Part shown: piece after piece, positions 52,813-62,587 of the stretch
Position numbering within the stretch: position 1 is the stretch's first letter
How the letters are laid out: every line of letters starts with the position of its first letter
Source: Streptomyces sp. TS71-3
GTDB taxonomy: Bacteria; Actinomycetota; Actinomycetes; Streptomycetales; Streptomycetaceae
DNA length: 64,000 bases
Direction: 5' to 3'
Assembly (NCBI RefSeq): GCF_018327685.1
Contig: NZ_BNEL01000001.1
Span: forward strand, 5,875,904-5,939,903
Notes under the pieces: model-generated
The model's input: only the letters and a program-made list of their open reading frames with translations
Databases searched by the model: none
Told to the model about the DNA's origin: nothing
Position numbers and translations under genes: made by a program

Positions 52813-54190
52813 GTGAGCGAGCGTATCGCGTCCTACCCGCGTGTCTGTGTCCAGGGTGACGGCCGCCAGGTGGTCTCGCAGGCTGGTGCGGTCCTGCTGG
52901 TGGAAACGGTCCGCAAGATCGGCCTTGACCAGGCGGTATCCGTTGCGCTGGAGCCCTGGCGCAAGCCACGAGCCGTCCATGATCCCGGGGAGGTCCTCCT
53001 GGACCTCGCGCTCATGGTCGCGATGGGCGGGGACTGTCTGGCCGATGTCGGCATGTTGCGGGCCGAGCCGGCCGTGTTCGGGACGGTCGCCTCCGACCCG
53101 ACCGTCTCCTGTCTGATCGAGGCCCTCGCTTCCAGCGGCGGCAAGGCCCTACGGGCCCTTCGCGCCGCGCGGGCCGAAGTCCGCGAAGGAGTCTGGCGAC
53201 TGTCTGGTGACAGGGCGCCCCACGGGGGCGGGGCGGTGACCGTGGACCTGGACGGGGTGCTGGTGATCGCGCACTCCGACAAGGAAGATGCGGCCCCGAC
53301 CTGGAAGCGGACCTTTGTGCCATCACCCGCTGATGGGGTTCGTCGACCACGGTGCGGGTGGGACCGGGGAGCCCGTTGCTGCCCTGCTACGGCCGGGCAA
53401 CGCGGGATCAAACACCGCCGGCGATCACATGACGGTCACCCGTCTGGCCTTGGCCCAACTACCGAAGGAGTACCGGCGGGGACGCCGGACCCTGATCCGC
53501 AGCGATTCCGCGGGCGGGACACATGACTTCGTCGCCTGGCTCACCCAGCGGGGACGGTGGCTGTCCTACTCGGTCGCCATGGTGATCACCGAGGCGATCC
53601 ACCAGCACGTACTGAAGGTCCCCGCATCCGCTTGGACCCCGGCCGTCGAGGCGGACGGTGAGATGCGTGACGGGGCCTGGGTCGCCGAACTCACGGGCGA
53701 CGTCCTTCACGGCTGGTCCAAGGGCATGCGGCTCATTGTCAGGAAAGAACGACCGTATCCTGGCGCCCAGTTGCGGCTGATCGACGCGGACGGCATGCGG
53801 CTGACGTGCTTCGCGACGAACACCACCGGCCGGCCGATCGCGGCACTCGAACTCCGCCACCGCCTGCGGGCCCGGGCGGAGGACCGGATCCGGGCCGCCC
53901 GCGCCACCGGACTGCGCAACCTCCCCCTGCACCACACCGCGCAGAACCGCATCTGGCTGGAGATCGTGCAGATCGCGCTGGACCTGCTGGCCTTGATGCC
54001 GATGCTCGCGTTGGCCGGCAAGGCCAGATGCTGGGAGCCCCGCCGCCTGCGACTCCGTCTGTTCACCGCAGCCGGGCAACTCGTGACCACCAGCCGCCGC
54101 CGGATTCTCCGCCTGGCCCGACACTGGCCCTACACCAGCCACATCACCGCAGCCCTCGAACGCCTCAGCCAGCTTCCGAACCCCGGCTGA
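52813..54190 (+). mobile_element. IS1380-family transposase, frameshifted
   Basis: The first frame runs from GTG 52813 (SERIASYPRVCVQGDGRQVV) to DLDGVLVIAHSDKEDAAPTWKRTF; the second resumes at HHPLMGFVDHGAGGTGEPVAALLRPGNAGSNTAGDH and goes to the stop at 54190. They join near 53317, where one extra T seems present (ACCTTTGTGCC). The span is 1378 bases, one over a multiple of three. DDE residues lie in TVDLDG, IRSDSAGG and the ALELRHRLRARAEDRIR region. It is probably inactive unless the T is an error. Left flank 52725-52812 has GAAAGTGCTC / GAGCACTTTC ends. Confidence 0.88.
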
Positions 54191-55028
54191 CCAGCCGCTT
54201 TCGTCCCAACGACAGCACCACCCACCCCGGAGCAGTGGAACCCGGCGACCACCCGACACGACAGTCGGGCTCTCGGCCTACCCCTCACCCAGCACGCGAT
54301 ACAAAACGGTCCACCGACTCCGTCGGCGGCCCGTCACGAAAGTTCGAGGCTAAGCAGAATCGCCTGTGGAATCGGATGCCCATGGTCCGTAACAGTGTTA
54401 GTGCGACGCCTTTCTCTTCCAGTTTCCGATGTGTCCACGGTCACCGTTTCTGGAAAACGGACGACAGGCTTCCACCATCTTAATTGCGACCTATGTCATA
54501 TTGTTTTGGTCATCTCATAAGGCGCAGTCTTAGTTGATCAAGTTTGCGTGCAATGCTCACCGTATAGAACCCGCGTTCCATCGACGCGCTGCTTCACGAC
54601 TGAGCGGTGCCCATTTCCTCGGCCGCGTCCAGGCGCTGACCCCGTGAACTCGATCACGAGGCTCCCAGGGAGCCATGGTGATCTCGCCCTTGCTGGGCCA
54701 CCGCCTGGATGACCCACGCCAACGCCCGAAGGATGCTGATCATGGCTGCTTCGAGCTTCTGCCGACTCTGCGGGGAGGCCATGCCTGTTCCGGTCGGCAA
54801 GAAAGCTCCAGATCACAAGGCGCGTGGACACAAGGAGAAGTGCCCAGGCTCTCGGCAGGGCACTGTCCGTTTCTGAACGCGCGAGCAACGAAAAATCAAT
54901 CGGGATCGGTGGGACGCCCGAGCATGATCTTCGTGCGTGTGGCCGAAGTGACACGGACAAACGTCTGGGCCGGTATAGCCTCAAGACGAGAGTCATTCGC
55001 CTCAGTGCGCCACGAACGGGAAGCCCCC
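54191..55028. other. long region without a recognised gene
   Basis: 838 bases from the IS1380 stop to the HicB-like gene. The left part (to about 54345) seems to be the non-coding end of the IS. An AT-rich patch lies at 54480-54550. Open frames on either strand have no family match, start signal or conserved motif that I can see, so I call no gene. Confidence 0.5.
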
Positions 55029-55496
55029 ATGCCATTCGACGCGATCTTCGATCAGCCGGACATCACCGCGGATCCCGACGATCTTACATTCGAGCTCACC
55101 ACGTACCCCGCCACGGCCGTCCACACCGGATCCGCCTGGAACGTCAGCGTTCACGATCTCCCCGGTAAACACAGCCTGCAGGCCCAAGCAGGCACCTGGT
55201 TGGAAGCCGAAGACGAGATCCAAGAGCTCGTCGCCAAGTACCTGGAGGCCGACCGCACCAGCATCGTCGTTTCGGTGGAGCCGGCTGATCCCGAAGCTCG
55301 GGCTGCACTACGCGCGCTGACGAGTGCTCGGATCACTCGAGCCAAAGCAGAACAGGCAGAGCGAGATGCAGCACGCCACGCGTCCCGTCTCCTCTTGGGC
55401 CAGGGATGGACTACCGGAGATGTTGGAGCAGTGCTACGCCTGCCCGAGGCTCGCGTCGTACAACTTACAGTTCCTGCACCCGGGAAAGCGACCTAA
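55029..55496 (+). CDS. HicB-like antitoxin/DNA-binding protein
   Basis: A 155-residue protein from ATG 55029. Residues 15-75 form a HicB-type partial RNase H fold: LTTYPATAVHTGSAWNVSVHDLPGKHSLQAQAGTWLEAEDEIQELVAKYL. The C-terminal part is a helical linker (ARITRAKAEQAERDAARHASR) and a simple helix-turn-helix (LLLGQGWTTGDVGAVLRLPEARVVQLTV). HicB antitoxins normally pair with a small HicA toxin; none lies upstream or downstream. It may be a stand-alone regulator or an orphan antitoxin. Confidence 0.65.
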   Translation: MPFDAIFDQPDITADPDDLTFELTTYPATAVHTGSAWNVSVHDLPGKHSLQAQAGTWLEAEDEIQELVAKYLEADRTSIVVSVEPADPEARAALRALTSARITRAKAEQAERDAARHASRLLLGQGWTTGDVGAVLRLPEARVVQLTVPAPGKAT

Positions 55497-55542
55497 AGGT
55501 GTCCTGTAACTCCTGGTCACAGTGAGATGATCTGGCTGTAGC

Positions 55543-55746
55543 GTGAGGAGCGAGACGGATCGGAATAGTCAGCCGGACAACGGCTCGAAGAACCACACGG
55601 CCCGGTCGTTCGCCATCGCGTTACGCGGCGTGGACGGTCATGACGGCCCCTTCCACTCCGTCGACACCAAGGGTCAGATGCTGCGGTTCAGCTGGAACGA
55701 GGCCGACGTGCTGAACTGGAGCACCAAGAAGCCGTACGACTTCTGA
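55543..55746 (+). CDS. small protein of unknown function
   Basis: A 67-residue open frame from GTG 55543 with GAGG downstream rather than a clean ribosome binding site. The C-terminal part (IALRGVDGHDGPFHSVDTKGQMLRFSWNEADVLNWSTKKPYDF) looks like a real folded segment, perhaps the tail of a longer gene. The stop is 3 bases before an AGCTTGTCGTTTAA motif that recurs near IS ends at 57.7 and 59.7 kb. Confidence 0.4.
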   Translation: MRSETDRNSQPDNGSKNHTARSFAIALRGVDGHDGPFHSVDTKGQMLRFSWNEADVLNWSTKKPYDF

Positions 55747-55814
55747 GCTTGTCGTTTAACCTCCGCCGAACCTTGCCGTTGTCTACGGTCTCCTCGATGG
55801 GCAGGATGGCGGCC

Positions 55815-56135
55815 ATGACCGTGTCACCTGCAACACGTCAGCTTTGCGACGCCACATTTCCGGACAATGACGCTGCGAGCGCCCTGTCACTCCTTGTTTT
55901 CTACACAGGAGCGGAGTGTGAACGCGTGCATCAGGCTGCGGTCCGGTTGAGCGGAGGACGACTCGGCAAGCTTCGTATGTGGCTCGATGAAGCCAAGCGC
56001 AACCCGGAGACCGTCTTGTGGTTCGGCGAGTCGCCCTCCGACGTCTCTCCGGACGCCCACGCCTTCGGAGTGGAGTTCATCAACAGCTTCCTCGACAAGC
56101 ACCTAGATACGCCCGCAGAGCCCATGAGCGAGTGA
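55815..56135 (+). CDS. protein of unknown function
   Basis: A 106-residue protein; ATG 55815 gives MTVSPATRQLCDATFPDNDA, a longer in-frame start exists at 55749. It is mixed helical with conserved-looking segments VFYTGAECERVHQAAVRLSGG and RLGKLRMWLDEAKRNPETVLWFGE. I do not recognise it. It stops about 46 bases before the sequence shared with a second IS copy (56182), so it lies between two IS-related ends. Confidence 0.5.
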   Translation: MTVSPATRQLCDATFPDNDAASALSLLVFYTGAECERVHQAAVRLSGGRLGKLRMWLDEAKRNPETVLWFGESPSDVSPDAHAFGVEFINSFLDKHLDTPAEPMSE

Positions 56136-56181
56136 CAGCCGGCTGCCTGGAAAGAACCACGCAGCGACATCGAACAATCGT

Positions 56182-57717
56182 CTCGAACTTGATCAACTTT
56201 TTCGCAGTTCAGTGAACAAAAAGGCGGCCTTCGTCTGATCATGTGCTCCGACCAAGGTGCACCGATCGAGACGAAGGCCGTGAAGTGAGTCCGCTGCCTG
56301 CCGACGGTCCCGGGGAAGCGTTCGCGCAAGCGTCACGCTTCCGAGAGGACTTATTCGACTGCCTGGCCGTGCGCGGGGACGAACTGTTCGAGCTCGCCGA
56401 TGCGCTGCTGTGCGCGGACGGTCCGGTGAGGACGCCGGTGGACCTGACGCTGGTGGCCGAGCACCGGCGCGGGCACGGCGCGATGTACAACGCGCTGAAC
56501 AACGGGACCATCGATGTGCCCCGGCTGCGGCAGGTGCTCGCCGGCCTGCCGATGCCGCAGGCCGCCGACGGGCGCCTGGTCCTGGCAGTCGACGTCAGCA
56601 ACTGGCTGCGCCCCGACGCGCCGACCAGCGCGGAGCGTCTGTTCTGCCACGTCTACGGCCGCAGCGGACGGACCTCGGACCAGTTCATTCCCGGTTGGCC
56701 CTACTCCTTCGTCGCCGCGCTGGAGTCGGGCCGGACGTCCTGGTGCCAGCTCCTGGACGCTGTCCGTCTCGGGCCCGAGGACGACGTCGCCGAGGTCACT
56801 GCCGCCCAGGTCCGCCGGGTGATCACCGACCTGGTCGAGATGGGCCGCTGGCACGCGGGCGACCGCGACATCCTCATCGTGTTCGACGCCGGTTACGACG
56901 CCCCGCGCATGGCCCACCTCCTGGCCGGCCTCCCGGTCGAGGTCCTCGGGCGGATGCGCACGGACCGGGTCATGCGCCGCCCGGCGCCTTCCCGCGAGGA
57001 GTACTACCGGGTCCACCCCCGCGGCGGTCACCCGCCGAAGCATGGCGGAGAGTTCCGCTTCGCCAAACCGGAGAGCCCGACGCGGCAACGGTGCAGGTCA
57101 CCGACCGGTACGGCACCGCCCGCGCGATGGCCTGGGACCGCATCCACCCGAGGCTGACCTGGATCGACCACACCGGTGAACTCCCCGTCATCGAGGGCAC
57201 ACTGATCCGCCTCCAGGTCGACCGCCTGCCCGGCGGAGGCGACCCGCTGCCCGTCTGGCTGTGGTCGTCGGCCACCGCTCTGAGCAGCGAGGATGTCGAC
57301 GTCCGCTGGCAGGCGTTCCTGAGGCGCTTCGACCTGGAGCACACGTTCCGGCTGATGAAGCAGACCCTGGGCTGGACCCGGCCGAAGCTCCGTACCCCCG
57401 AGGCCGGCGAACGCTGGACCTGGATCGTCATCGCCGCGCACACCCAGCTCCGCCTCCTGCGCCAGGCCGCCACCGACCTGAGACGGCCATGGGAGAAACC
57501 GGCCGAGCCCGGCCGGCTTACCCCGGCCAGGGTCCGCCGGGGGTTCAGGAACCTCCGCCCGCACCTGCTCTGTCCGGCCCGTGCACCGAAACCCTCAACT
57601 CCCGGCCCTGGAAGGCCACTCGGCTCGAAGAACCGGCGACCCGCCGCCCACTACGACGTGGGCAAAACCGTGAAACGACCAGAAAGCATCATCGAACGAA
57701 ACCGACTCAGAGGATAA
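56182..57717 (+). mobile_element. IS4/IS701-like transposase (copy 1), frameshifted
   Basis: GTG 56285 to stop 57717, 1433 bases, one short of a multiple of three. Frame 1 gives FREDLFDCLAVRGDELFELADALLCADGPV, LAVDVSNWLRPDAPTSA, VFDAGYDAPRMAHLL and ends near 57070; frame 2 gives EPDAATVQVTDRYGTARAMAWDR, then RFDLEHTFRLMKQTLGWTRPKLR with the last catalytic Glu, and GPGRPLGSKNRRPAAHYDVGKTVKR. The sequence upstream (56182-56250) is shared with copy 2, CTCGAACTTGATCA and GGCGGCC-TCGTCTGATC, which marks the 5' non-coding end of the element. Confidence 0.82.
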
Positions 57718-57719
57718 AT

Positions 57720-57740
57720 GCCAAGCTGAGCTTGGCTTTT
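57720..57740 (+). terminator. hairpin followed by T-run after transposase copy 1
   Basis: GCCAAGC-TGA-GCTTGGC followed by TTTT just after the transposase stop. The right arm also fits a terminal repeat related to AGCTTGTCGTTTAA at 55.7 and 59.7 kb, so it may mark an IS end. Confidence 0.6.
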
Positions 57741-57809
57741 AACGTTCATGTCCGTCGGGTCTGAGGATGGCGCTTAAAGGCGCTGCTCGTTGGTGGCTAC
57801 CTACCCCAC

Positions 57810-58049
57810 CTATCCGAGCATGTGGCTGATTCCGCCCTGGCCGTCCGTGCCGTTCCAGACCGTAGCCGCCAGCCAGATCGGGAACCAGGACACCCGCTCC
57901 GGCAGGAACGGGGCGGTAAGGAGCCAGGCGACGGGCGGGGCGGCGAACAGCAGACAGCAGCACCAGCCCTTCCTGGAAGTAGCAGCGGGCTGTGGTGTCG
58001 AGTTCGTGGGCACCCGGCAGAAGGTAAGCGGTGCCCATGGCCTGCGCAT
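57810..58049 (-). CDS. possible small membrane protein
   Basis: A 79-residue frame with one hydrophobic hairpin (CCCLLFAAPPVAWLLTAPFLPERVSWFPIWLAATVWNG) between the two IS copies. There is no clear ribosome binding site and no recognised family. It may be a remnant of DNA split by the IS elements. Confidence 0.3.
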   Translation of the reverse strand: MRRPWAPLTFCRVPTNSTPQPAATSRKGWCCCLLFAAPPVAWLLTAPFLPERVSWFPIWLAATVWNGTDGQGGISHMLG

Positions 58050-58223
58050 GAGTATCTGTACCTACAACGCCGCCTGTCGCGGGTTCTGCCCCGTTCGTCG
58101 GGGTTTGGTGCCGACCTTGTGGTGAGTGGGCCGCTGGTGTGGCTGGCCGGTGGCCGGGGTTCAGGAACCTCCGTCCGACGGCAGCATCCCCAGCAGGTGC
58201 ACCGAAACCCTCCCAGCCGGAGC

Positions 58224-59551
58224 ACTCTGCCCACGTCGTGGCGGATTGCCCTGTGCCGGTTCTTCGTCCCCGGCGGTCGGCCGGGGCCCGCCGGACCCGG
58301 GCAGGGGTGAGTCGTTCGGGCGGGGCCGGCTTCTCCCAGGGATGCCGGAGGTCCTGGACGAGCGGACGGGCGAGGCGGAGCTGGGTGTGGGCGGCGATGG
58401 CGAGCCAGGTCCAGCGGTCGGCGGCATCAGGGCTGCGGAGCTTGGGGGGCGGTCCACCCGAGGGTCTGTTTCATCATGCGGAAGGTGTGCTCGACGTCGA
58501 ATCTTCGCAGGAACGCCTGCCAGCAACGGTTGATGTCCGCTGCGGTGGCGCCGGTCTTGGACCACCACAGCCACAACGGTTTCGGGTCGGCGCCGGACGG
58601 CAGGTGGGAGACCTCCAAGCGGGTCACCGTGCCTTCGATGATGGGCAACTCGGCATTGTGGTCGATCCAGGCGGCCCGGCGGGTCAACCGCGGGTGGAGC
58701 CGGTCCCAGGCCCGGACTGTGGCTGTGCCGTAGAGGCGGGTGTCGCAGACGGTCACCACGTGCTCCTCACCCCAGGTATCCGGCTGGCCGAAGACGAACT
58801 CTCCGCCGTGCTTGGGCGGTCGGCCACCTTTGGGGTCGTAGACACGTGGTGGTGTCGGCCGGCGCATCACGCGGTCCGACCGTGTCCGGCCCAGGATCTC
58901 AATGGGCAGGTCCGCCAGCAGGTGAGCGAGCCGCGGAGCGTCATAGCCAGCGTCGACCACAATCAGGACGTCCGGGTCGCCGTCCTTCCACTGAGCCGAA
59001 TCGACCAGCCGCTCGACGACTTCGCGGATCTGCGCGGTGGTGACAGCGGCGACGTCGGCGCCGGGCTGAAGCCGGACAGCGTCCAGAATCGCGGTCCACG
59101 ACGTCCGCCCCGTCTCCAGTGCGGCCACGACCGAGTAGGGCCACCCCGGAATCATCAAGTGCTTGTTGTCGCCGTACCCGTAGGTGTGGCAGAAGCACCG
59201 GTCAGGGGTGGTGTCCGCGTCCGGGCGGAGCCAGGGCGAGACGTCGACCGCGAGAACCAGGCGGCTGTCAGCCGCCTTCGGCAATGGCACGGAGACCAGC
59301 GCCCGCCGCAGTCGGCCCACGTCCATCCGCCCCCGGTTCAGACCCGCATAGAGAGAACCGTGCCCGCGGCGGTATTCCGGCACCAGAGCTAGGCTGACCA
59401 GCGTCTTCACAGGCCCGTCAGCGCATAGCATCGCGTCGGTGAGCTCGAACAGCGCATCCGCACGCGCGGTCAGCGACGCGTACAACTCCCTCCGGAAGTG
59501 TGATAGCAAGCCGAACGGCTCCCGCTGAACATCGTGATGCAGCAGACTCAC
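58224..59551 (-). mobile_element. IS4/IS701-like transposase (copy 2), frameshifted
   Basis: From GTG 59551 the frame gives FRRELYASLTARADALFELTDAMLCADGPVKTL, LAVDVSPWLRPDADTTPD, VVDAGYDAPRLAHLLADLP and RFDVEHTFRMMKQTLGWTAP, then stops at 58427. An extra C in the CCCCCC run at about 58445 breaks it; the next frame continues LRSPDAADRWTWLAIAAHTQLRLARPLVQDLRHPWEKPAPPERLTPARVRR. The final GPGRPPGTKNRH part is in a third frame. It is related to copy 1 but clearly diverged. Confidence 0.82.
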
Positions 59552-59692
59552 TTCTAGCTGCCTTCGATAGATCCCGTATCTCTGTGACGGAGCACAGGAT
59601 CAGACGAGGGCCGCCTATACATCCGCCGAATTGCGAAAACTCTGATCAAGTTCGAGCCGTGTTCGATGTCGGACCTTAAACGACAAGCTGAG
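59552..59692 (-). repeat. 5' non-coding end of IS copy 2
   Basis: Read on the minus strand this matches the leader of copy 1: CGACATCGAACA, CTCGAACTTGATCA (59643-59656), GGCGGCC-TCGTCTGATC and TGTGCTCCG. The outermost block, CAGCTTGTCGTTTAAGG (59675-59691), resembles 55747-55761 and 57727-57741 and may be the terminal repeat. Confidence 0.65.
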
Positions 59693-60173
59693 AGGTCGTT
59701 TTCGCCTCTGATGTACAGGCATTTTGTGTTTTACGCGGTGCGAATCAGCGGTGCTGGGAGGGCTGGGTATGCGGGTGGGTTTCGATGGCTGCGTGGGGTG
59801 ACTGCTGGGGCGGGATGTTGCTGGTGCCTGTCTCGTCGCAACGTGACTGGCGCGGGGGCGTGCCTGCGTGCTTCTGCAACCGTCTCCGCACGCCTGGGCG
59901 CCTCTGCTCGCCCGGTGGTACATCCGGGTCATGGCTGAGCGTCGCGCCTACCTCAGTGACCTGGCGGTGAGTGAGCCGGTGACGGCTCCGATGACGGCGT
60001 CGGTCGTGACCCGTACGTTGTACTTCCGTCAGGAGCGCGTCGGCCGGTACGGCTCATCGAGCCGCTTGAAGCACAGTCCCTCCAGTTCGGCTGTCCGTGC
60101 CCGCCCGGCGGATACCGGCCAGGGCACGGACACGCATGTCAGCGTCTGCTGCCCGTGGGTGTCAGGGGGTGTG
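59693..60173. other. intergenic region with possible IS5 N-terminal scrap
   Basis: 481 bases without a supported gene. At 59932 a short frame, MAERRAYLSDLAVSEPVTAP, resembles the N-terminus of IS5-type transposases but conservation ends after about 20 codons. The rest appears non-coding. Confidence 0.35.
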
Positions 60174-61784
60174 TCAGTAGGTGATGGACAGCGCGTGGTG
60201 GAAGACGTTCCCGGGGTCCCACTCGCCCTTGATCCGCTGGAGCCGCGGATAGTTGTCCTTGTAGTAGAGGGTCTGCCAGGGGGTGCCGGAGGCGTTCCAC
60301 TCCGGGTCCTTCAGGTCCGTGTCCGGGTAGTTGATGTACGAGCCGTCGCTGTCGCCGTCGATGACCGGGACGCCGCCGGTCGCCGCGTACGTCTCCTTGT
60401 AGAGCCCTCGCATCCAGTCGACGTGCCGGGCGTCGTCGGCGGGGTCGGCCCAGTAGGTGATGAAGTTGGCCTTGAGGACCGAGTCCCGCTGCGGCATGGC
60501 GGTGTCGGCGGGGGCGGGCACGTTGGCGCGGCCGCCGTAGGTGTAGAGGAGGACGGAGGCGTGGCCGTCGTAGCCGGGGTCGGACAGCCGCCGGTACAGG
60601 GCGGCGATCTGGTCCTCGGAGTAGGCCCGGCGCAGGTAGGCGCCCTTGGACTTGGAGCGGTCGTAGGCCCCGGTCTCGTACGGGTTCTTGAGGGTCTCCT
60701 TCAGCCAGGGTCCCGTCGCCCGGGTCCTGGTGTGCGCCACGTCCACGCCGACGGTCACCGCGCCGATGTAGTCGTCCACCAAGTCGGCCGCGTTCGCCAG
60801 GGTGCCGTCGACCTGGACGTTGAGGCCCACCGTCCCGAGGGCCGCGTTGTGCAGCAGTAGGACGCTGTTCAGGCTGGCGTACGGCCCGCCGTCGCCGTCG
60901 TTGTCCGTGTGCCACTGGCCGTGGTTGCGCACGATGCGGGTGAACGCCTCCTCGGTGAGGTCGCTCCACTTCCAGCTGACGGACGCCTTCAGCAGCGCGC
61001 CGGGCGGCCTGGGCAGCAGGCCGGCCGGGTCCCCGGTGGCGCCGGGGGTCCTGAACCAGTACTTGGTGACCACGCCGAAGTTGCCGCCGCCCCCGCCGGT
61101 GTGGGCCCACCACAGGTCGCGGTGCGGGTCGTCCACGTCGCTGGTGGCGATCACCGCCCGCGCCTTCCCCGCGCCGTCGACGACCACCACCTCCACCCCG
61201 TACAAGTGGTCGACGACCGCTCCGTACTGGCGGCACAGCGCCCCGTAGCCACCGCCCTGCACATGGCCGCCGACGCCCACGGTCGGGCAGGTGCCGCCGG
61301 GTATCGTCACGCCCCAGTCCAGGTACAGCGTCCGGTACACGTGGCCGAGTTGGGCGCCCGCCTCGACGGCGAACGCCTGCCGCTCCTCGTCGAAGTACAC
61401 GGCGTCCATCTCGGACACGTCGAGCAGCATCCGTACCTGCCCGTCGTCGACCAGCCCGTCCAGGCAGTGGCCGCCGCTGCGGACGGCGATCCGCGCGCCG
61501 TCCCGCACCGCCTCCGCGACGGCGGCCGTGACCTGCTCGGTCGTGTGGACGATCCGCACGGAGTCCGGCTTCCCGACGAAGCGGCCGTTGTACCCGCGGG
61601 CCGTCAGGTCGCCGTACCGGACGTCGTCCGAGGTGACGGTGACCGCGGGCGGGGCGCCCACCGCCCGGCCCGTCTCCCCGGCGGTGTCCGGCGCGCCCGC
61701 GTACGCGGGTCCCACGGTGGTGAGCGCGGCGACCGTGCCGCCGGCTCCGGCGCCGAGGAACCCGCGGCGCGTCAGTGCTGACAT
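60174..61784 (-). CDS. Tat-exported FAD-linked oxidase, BBE type
   Basis: A 536-residue flavoprotein. I prefer ATG 61784 because GGGAG is six bases upstream; ATG 61790 is directly on the site. A Tat signal TRRGFLGAG near residue 5 precedes a cleavage region ending AYAGA. The FAD_binding_4 domain shows RIAVRSGGHCLDG, with the His for covalent flavin, and GVGGHVQGGGYGALCRQYG, with a Cys placed for the second covalent bond. The BBE tail is YYKDNYPRLQRIKGEWDPGNVF. Such bicovalent enzymes oxidise sugars or polyketide glycosides; the substrate is unknown. Confidence 0.9.
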   Translation of the reverse strand: MSALTRRGFLGAGAGGTVAALTTVGPAYAGAPDTAGETGRAVGAPPAVTVTSDDVRYGDLTARGYNGRFVGKPDSVRIVHTTEQVTAAVAEAVRDGARIAVRSGGHCLDGLVDDGQVRMLLDVSEMDAVYFDEERQAFAVEAGAQLGHVYRTLYLDWGVTIPGGTCPTVGVGGHVQGGGYGALCRQYGAVVDHLYGVEVVVVDGAGKARAVIATSDVDDPHRDLWWAHTGGGGGNFGVVTKYWFRTPGATGDPAGLLPRPPGALLKASVSWKWSDLTEEAFTRIVRNHGQWHTDNDGDGGPYASLNSVLLLHNAALGTVGLNVQVDGTLANAADLVDDYIGAVTVGVDVAHTRTRATGPWLKETLKNPYETGAYDRSKSKGAYLRRAYSEDQIAALYRRLSDPGYDGHASVLLYTYGGRANVPAPADTAMPQRDSVLKANFITYWADPADDARHVDWMRGLYKETYAATGGVPVIDGDSDGSYINYPDTDLKDPEWNASGTPWQTLYYKDNYPRLQRIKGEWDPGNVFHHALSITY

Positions 61785-61815
61785 CTGCATCTCCCGTTCT
61801 CAGCGATCTTGTTTC

Positions 61816-62520
61816 TCAGGGCTCGTGCTTCCGGGCGGTCGTGCTTCCCAGGGGTCGTGCCGGGTGTGCCCGGTCGTCTTCCGGCCGGCCGGGCGGGCAC
61901 GCCGCCGGCACCTCGCGGGGCGGCCGGAGCGAGAAGGTACTGCCCTCCGCCAGCACCATCCGCAGCAGGGCGTCCCACAGCCTGCACAGCCGCGGGTCCA
62001 GGTCGGCCCACTCCACCGCGAGGGAGAGCAGCCGCATCCCGGTGAGCGCCTCCACGAAGACGTGGGCGATGTCCACGGGCAGCAGGTCCGCCCGTATCTC
62101 CCGCTGCCGCTGGGCCAGCGCGAGGAACTCCGTGACCAGGGAGAGCCACCGCAGTTCCGCGCCGTGCGTGCCCTCGCCGTCGGGCTCGCCCTCCACCCGG
62201 AGGCGGAACCCGGCCCGGGCGACGGGGTCGTGCGCCATGCGGCACGCGGCCTCGTAGGAGAACTCGACGAGGCCCCGCAGCCCGCTGCGCTCCCGCACCC
62301 GGACGGCCATCGCCAGGGCCGGCCAGATGTCGTCCTCCAGTTCCAGGACGGCGGCGGCCAGCTGCTCCTTCGAGTCGAAGTGGAAGTAGAGCGCCCCGCC
62401 GGTCACGCCGGCTTCCCGGCTGATGTCGGCGACGCTCGTCCTGTGGTACCCGTGTGCGCCGAAGCCTTCCGCGGCCGCGAGGAGGATTCGGCTCCGTGTG
62501 CTCTCGCCTCTCGACAGCAG
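61816..62520 (-). CDS. TetR-family regulator similar to gamma-butyrolactone receptors
   Basis: The frame encodes up to 235 codons. The helix-turn-helix is clear: TRSRILLAAAEGFGAHGYHR, then TSVADISREAGVTGGALYFHFDSKEQLAAAVLE; the YFHF-SKEQLA form is typical of ScbR/ArpA-like receptors. A stop (TAA) lies 18 bases upstream and there is no ATG, GTG or TTG between it and the helix-turn-helix; only CTG codons at 62520 and 62517 follow a GGAAGGAG site. So it either uses CTG or has a base error near the GTG at about 62529, which is in another frame. It is convergent with nothing; the flavin oxidase follows on the same strand. Confidence 0.75.
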   Translation of the reverse strand: MLSRGESTRSRILLAAAEGFGAHGYHRTSVADISREAGVTGGALYFHFDSKEQLAAAVLELEDDIWPALAMAVRVRERSGLRGLVEFSYEAACRMAHDPVARAGFRLRVEGEPDGEGTHGAELRWLSLVTEFLALAQRQREIRADLLPVDIAHVFVEALTGMRLLSLAVEWADLDPRLCRLWDALLRMVLAEGSTFSLRPPREVPAACPPGRPEDDRAHPARPLGSTTARKHEP

Positions 62521-62587
62521 AACGCACTCCTTCCGTTACGCCGTCCGGCCGGCCCGCGGTCGGCGCGGAACGCCGACCGGCGGACGG

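Noticed and set aside
54538..55035. A minus-strand frame of 165 codons
   Set aside because: No start signal, no motif, and a composition typical of antisense; it ends over the start of the HicB-like gene.
59932..60100. IS5-family transposase start
   Set aside because: Similarity is limited to about 20 residues (MAERRAYLSDLA) and could be chance; it is mentioned only as a possible scrap.
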